The notes under the pieces were generated by a model, which saw only the letters and a list, made by a program, of their open reading frames with translations, was not told the DNA's origin and searched no databases. A program made the translations under genes and the position numbers. A DNA stretch of 8,417 nt from Pseudomonadota bacterium. Its GTDB lineage: Bacteria; Pseudomonadota; Gammaproteobacteria; Competibacterales; Competibacteraceae. How positions within the stretch are numbered: the stretch's first letter is position 1; each line of letters opens with the position of its first letter. This document shows positions 5,840 through 8,417 of the stretch, one piece after another. The DNA is taken from NCBI GenBank assembly GCA_018262135.1, contig JAGTSD010000058.1, positions 1 to 8,417 of the forward strand. Direction: 5' to 3'.

Positions 5840-6450
5840 GGATCGTCATCGCCGAAAAAGTGCTGGATGCGGATGCGATCCAGTTCGACTTGCAGCGCGG
5901 GGTCAAACGACCCAGTGCGTCGGGCCAGCACCTCGGCCCACGGCAGGCGCGCGGTTTCTTCCTGCAGCCGCTCCACCAACCGGTCAATGTTCCCTACCAC
6001 TCGCGCAGGGGCACCGGCGACGATGCTGCCCGGCGGCACGTCGCGGTTGACCACCGCGCCGGCGGCGACGACGGCGTTGGGGCCAATCGTGACGCCGGGC
6101 AGCAGAATCGCGCCGTGGCCGACGAATACGTTGTCGCGGATGTCAATTTTCCCCACCCGGTCCAGCTTCAGCCCGTAGGCGCGGTTGAGCATGTTCACCG
6201 AGCCGTCGTGGCCGAACAGGGTGCAGCCGGTCAGTCGGACGTTGTTGCCCAGCCGGGTATAGGCCGGGTCAGTGATGATGACGTTGGTCTGAATCGAACA
6301 GTGCTCGCCGATGGCGTGCAGTACCCCCCGGCGCTTGAGCCAGGCCGCCCATTCATCCCCGCTGGGGTTGCAGAACCGCTTGTACCACCCGATCGCCTGG
6401 CCCCACTCGAACGCCAGATAGCGCAGGATGCGCCGCAGAAACCCTTTCAT
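5836..6450 (-). CDS. Hexapeptide-repeat (left-handed beta-helix) acyltransferase
   Basis: From the ATG at 6450 the product has 204 residues. Residues about 47-150 carry hexapeptide-type turns, most clearly IDIRDNVFVGHGAILLPGV followed by TIGPNAVVAAGAVVNRDVPP, and end in the GSIVAGAPARVVG element typical of LacA/NodL/WbbJ-type O-acetyltransferases. H81 in LFGHDGS is a candidate catalytic base. Such trimeric cytoplasmic enzymes transfer acetyl from acetyl-CoA to sugar hydroxyls or amines; the acceptor here is unknown, presumably a sugar of the polysaccharide unit. The start is well supported: a GGAGG site lies 8 bases upstream and the ATG overlaps the flippase stop as ATGA, so translation is probably coupled. 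A longer frame open to 6714 would only re-read flippase DNA. The C-terminal extension (about 155-204) is charged and helical. Confidence 0.85.
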   Translation of the reverse strand: MKGFLRRILRYLAFEWGQAIGWYKRFCNPSGDEWAAWLKRRGVLHAIGEHCSIQTNVIITDPAYTRLGNNVRLTGCTLFGHDGSVNMLNRAYGLKLDRVGKIDIRDNVFVGHGAILLPGVTIGPNAVVAAGAVVNRDVPPGSIVAGAPARVVGNIDRLVERLQEETARLPWAEVLARRTGSFDPALQVELDRIRIQHFFGDDDP

Positions 6451-8045
6451 GCCGCTTTCCTCCCGGTCGCCTTGCCGATGAACCCGCCCAGCGTGTGCGC
6501 CAACTGGCGGCGCAAGTATTCCCGCTCGCCCCAGTCGCACATCACCCGATAGAGAAAGGCCGCTGTCACCACGCTGTACAGCAGACCGCAAACGGTCAGC
6601 CGGCCCAGCAGTGGCCAGCGGTCGGTTGCAGCGGCGGCGAACCAGGGTTCGGTCAGCCACGCCAGCGCCAGCCCGAAACCGTAGGGAACCAGACCGGGGA
6701 CGATGACCCGCCAAATATAGGTTCCGGGCGCGACCTTCAGAAAATGGTTGGACCAGGCCATGTAGGCCCAGCCGCTCAAGGTCATCCCGGCGGCGACCCC
6801 GTAGGTGATGGCGGGAATATTCGTCCCCAGCGCCAGGAACGCGCCGCCCACCAGCACTGCGACCAGCACCGCCTGGGTCAGCGGATAGAACAGCGTTCGC
6901 CCCGGATGATTGGCCCCGTAGTGCAATGCGGTGCAGGGGCCGGTGGTGACGTGGGTGTGAAACGGCAGGGTGAACCAGGCCATGATGAAGGCGGTGATGA
7001 GGAATTCCTCGTTCGGACCGAGCCAGGCGGTCATGATCGGCGCGGCGAAGCCGGCCAGAAAGCCCATGATCAGGCCGGTCAGCAGGCTGATGTAGCGCGC
7101 ACCCTTCAGATACAGCTTGCCCAGTTCCTCGAACTGGCCGAGGTTGTACAGGTGGGTGACCGCCGGCAGGAACACGGTGTTCAGCGCCGAGGTGATCTGG
7201 CTGGATATGACCGGCAGCTTCTCGCCCAGATCGAACAGGCCCGTGGCGCGCACCCCGATGAACGCGCCGGCGATCACCTTCTCGATGGAATAGAGGATCA
7301 TGCTCAGCAGGCCGGAAATCTGCACCACGCCGCCGAAGCGGTAAAACAGGGTCAGCAGTTTGCGATCAAAATGGCGCGGGCCGAGGGTCAGGCCGGGCAA
7401 TACCTGGAAGCAGGCGCGGGCGCTCAGCCAGGTCGCCAGCAGGTAGCGGATGACGAAGGCCCAGAGCAGCGCGTACACCCCCAGCCCGGCCAGCAGCAGG
7501 CCAACGATCAGCGCGGTTTCCAGCAGGAAGCTCGCTACCCAGATGCCGGTCTGCCGCACCATGAGTTGCAGGCCGCCCAGCACGTGGCTGAACGCGCCGA
7601 AGCTCAGGTCGAGCATCATGGCGGCGGCGGTGGCGAAAATCAGGATGGCAGCAGTTTCGCGCAGGTGCGGCGCGACCTTGAAGGCGTCCAGCAGCAGCGG
7701 CATCCCCAGCCCCAGCAGCGCCAGCAAACCCATGCAGAGCGGAATGGTGATGGCCAGACCGGTGGTCAGCAGGCGATTGATCGCTTCGGTGTCGTGGCGG
7801 GCATGGTATTCGGCGGTGTAGCGGATGTAGACGTTGGCGATGCCGAAGGTGCTCATGCCCAGATAGCTGATGACGATGAAGCAGGTGGCCCAGATGCCGT
7901 ATTCCTCCAGGCTGACGTAGCTGAGGATGATCGGCGGCAGTCCGACCCGGCTGAGCATGTAGAGCAGCTTGGCGGCCAGTTGCACGACGGCGTTCTGGGA
8001 CAGGCGGTTCTTGAATTGTTGTTTGGCGTCGCTGGCGGTGCTCAT
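6447..8045 (-). CDS. Wzx-type polysaccharide flippase (MOP superfamily)
   Basis: The 532-residue protein has hydrophobic segments along its whole length, consistent with about 12-14 spans. A short polar N-terminus (1-22) is followed by the first span and the segment LSYVSLEEYGIWATC (about 41-55), which resembles the start of the Polysacc_synt/flippase family (L-[GS]-x-x-x-Y-G-x-W). Family members flip undecaprenyl-linked oligosaccharide units from the cytoplasmic to the periplasmic face of the inner membrane for O-antigen, capsule or exopolysaccharide assembly. Length and hydrophobicity are normal for the family. The ATG at 8045 is the natural start by family comparison, although only a poor ribosome binding site precedes it. 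The gene lies 43 bases after the sigma-54 activator gene and overlaps the hexapeptide acyltransferase gene by ATGA. It probably acts with the ligase/polymerase-like protein encoded at the left end of the locus. Confidence 0.88.
   Translation of the reverse strand: MSTASDAKQQFKNRLSQNAVVQLAAKLLYMLSRVGLPPIILSYVSLEEYGIWATCFIVISYLGMSTFGIANVYIRYTAEYHARHDTEAINRLLTTGLAITIPLCMGLLALLGLGMPLLLDAFKVAPHLRETAAILIFATAAAMMLDLSFGAFSHVLGGLQLMVRQTGIWVASFLLETALIVGLLLAGLGVYALLWAFVIRYLLATWLSARACFQVLPGLTLGPRHFDRKLLTLFYRFGGVVQISGLLSMILYSIEKVIAGAFIGVRATGLFDLGEKLPVISSQITSALNTVFLPAVTHLYNLGQFEELGKLYLKGARYISLLTGLIMGFLAGFAAPIMTAWLGPNEEFLITAFIMAWFTLPFHTHVTTGPCTALHYGANHPGRTLFYPLTQAVLVAVLVGGAFLALGTNIPAITYGVAAGMTLSGWAYMAWSNHFLKVAPGTYIWRVIVPGLVPYGFGLALAWLTEPWFAAAATDRWPLLGRLTVCGLLYSVVTAAFLYRVMCDWGEREYLRRQLAHTLGGFIGKATGRKAA
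6455..6463 (-). promoter_or_regulatory. Ribosome binding site (GGAGGAAAG) inside the flippase gene
   Basis: On the minus strand GGAGGAAAG ends four bases before the ATG at 6450, with GGAGG 8 bases from it. It lies inside the last codons of the flippase gene. It decides the acyltransferase start in favour of 6450 over the upstream in-frame codons. Confidence 0.7.
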
Positions 8046-8088
8046 GGAGTTGGGGGCAATGGCGTGGCGATGGGCGCTTATTCTATCG

Positions 8089-8417
8089 CTATTCCTGCTT
8101 GAGATTCGCCAGCAGCCGGTACAGCGTCCGTTCGCCGATCCCCAGTACCCGCGCCACCGCCGCTCGCCGCCCCTGATGGCGGGTCAGCAGCAGTTGCACA
8201 TAGTACTGCTCGATTTCGGCCAGCGTCGGCTCGTGGTCGAACGCGAGCGTCACCCCGGTTGAAGGAGGAGCAGGTGGGCTGACGGCGGCCCGTGGCAGGG
8301 TGAGATGCTCTGGATCAATCTTCAGCCGATTGCCCGACAGAATAATGGCCCGCTCGATGACGTTGCGCAGCTCCCGCACATTGCCGGGCCAGTCGTACTC
8401 CATCAACTGCTGCAAGG
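8089..8417 (-). CDS. C-terminal part of a sigma-54-dependent (NtrC-family) transcriptional activator, cut by the window edge
   Basis: The frame is open through the right edge, and the first visible leucine (TTG codon at 8413-8415) is internal rather than a start. The visible 109 or so residues begin in the last part of the AAA+ domain with the motif [17 protein letters not shown], diagnostic of sigma-54 enhancer-binding proteins. A Pro/Ser-rich linker follows, then a Fis-type helix-turn-helix (about [21 protein letters not shown]). These proteins hydrolyse ATP to open promoters bound by sigma-54 polymerase. The N-terminal sensory domain lies outside the window, so whether this is a response regulator is unknown. 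It is the gene directly upstream of the flippase on the same strand, but I found no sigma-54 (-24/-12) promoter in the 43-base gap between them. Confidence 0.88.
   Translation of the reverse strand, partial: LQQLMEYDWPGNVRELRNVIERAIILSGNRLKIDPEHLTLPRAAVSPPAPPSTGVTLAFDHEPTLAEIEQYYVQLLLTRHQGRRAAVARVLGIGERTLYRLLANLKQE

Noticed and set aside
4866..5987. 373-codon open frame on the minus strand across the coiled-coil gene
   Set aside because: Its product is Pro/Ala/Arg-rich without a domain and runs across two well-supported genes. It results from the high GC content and the scarcity of stops opposite the coiled-coil codons.
6451..6714. 88-codon N-terminal extension of the hexapeptide acyltransferase
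   Set aside because: The extension is Arg/Gly-rich shadow of the flippase gene. A strong ribosome binding site and an ATGA overlap support the start at 6450.
8046..8088. Sigma-54 or sigma-70 promoter before the flippase gene
   Set aside because: No TGGCAC-N5-TTGC match is present. A TAGAAT-like hexamer exists on the minus strand but has no acceptable -35 at the right distance.
6495..8102. 535-codon open frame on the plus strand
   Set aside because: It is antisense to the flippase gene, with the same Gln/His/Gly/Asp-rich artefact composition and no domain. The minus-strand reading is a convincing membrane transporter.

Overview
The window looks like part of a high-GC proteobacterial chromosome, probably gammaproteobacterial. 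The strongly GC-biased third positions and the sigma-54 activator with a Fis-type helix-turn-helix fit this, but no rRNA or housekeeping marker is present to fix the taxon. It is an accessory locus for surface polysaccharide. No tRNA, rRNA, CRISPR array, transposase or complete mobile element was seen.

Layout. Positions 1-291 hold the remnant of a toxin-antitoxin pair: the last codons of an upstream gene overlap, by ATGA, a VapC-like PIN-domain gene that has lost its C-terminal third. This part is clearly more AT-rich than the rest. It stops at a short GC-rich hairpin (about 260-278), where high-GC DNA begins. Then come an O-antigen ligase/polymerase-like membrane protein (317-1705, +) and a membrane-anchored SGNH hydrolase (1593-2441, -), which converge and overlap by 113 bases. 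The SGNH gene is divergent from an integral-membrane acyltransferase of the AT3 type (2533-3621, +). The middle holds two genes of unknown role: a response regulator whose receiver domain is followed by a helical, coiled-coil-like region and a C-terminal membrane anchor (3666-4778, +), and an N-terminally anchored coiled-coil protein (4844-5839, +). The right side is on the minus strand. It holds the 3' end of a sigma-54-dependent activator gene (8089-8417), a Wzx-type flippase (6447-8045) and a hexapeptide-repeat acyltransferase (5836-6450). The last two overlap by ATGA. The coiled-coil gene and the hexapeptide acyltransferase gene converge so tightly that both stop codons lie in one CTAG.

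How the genes may work together (inference). The flippase would move lipid-linked repeat units across the inner membrane, the ligase/polymerase-like protein would join or transfer them, and the two acyltransferases would decorate them, the hexapeptide enzyme in the cytoplasm and the AT3 protein with the SGNH protein at or beyond the membrane. The AT3/SGNH pair resembles a split form of known AT3-SGNH fusion O-acetyltransferases. The receiver/coiled-coil pair is the least explained part: two coiled-coil-rich membrane proteins anchored at opposite ends, one carrying a complete phosphoacceptor receiver, set inside a polysaccharide locus.
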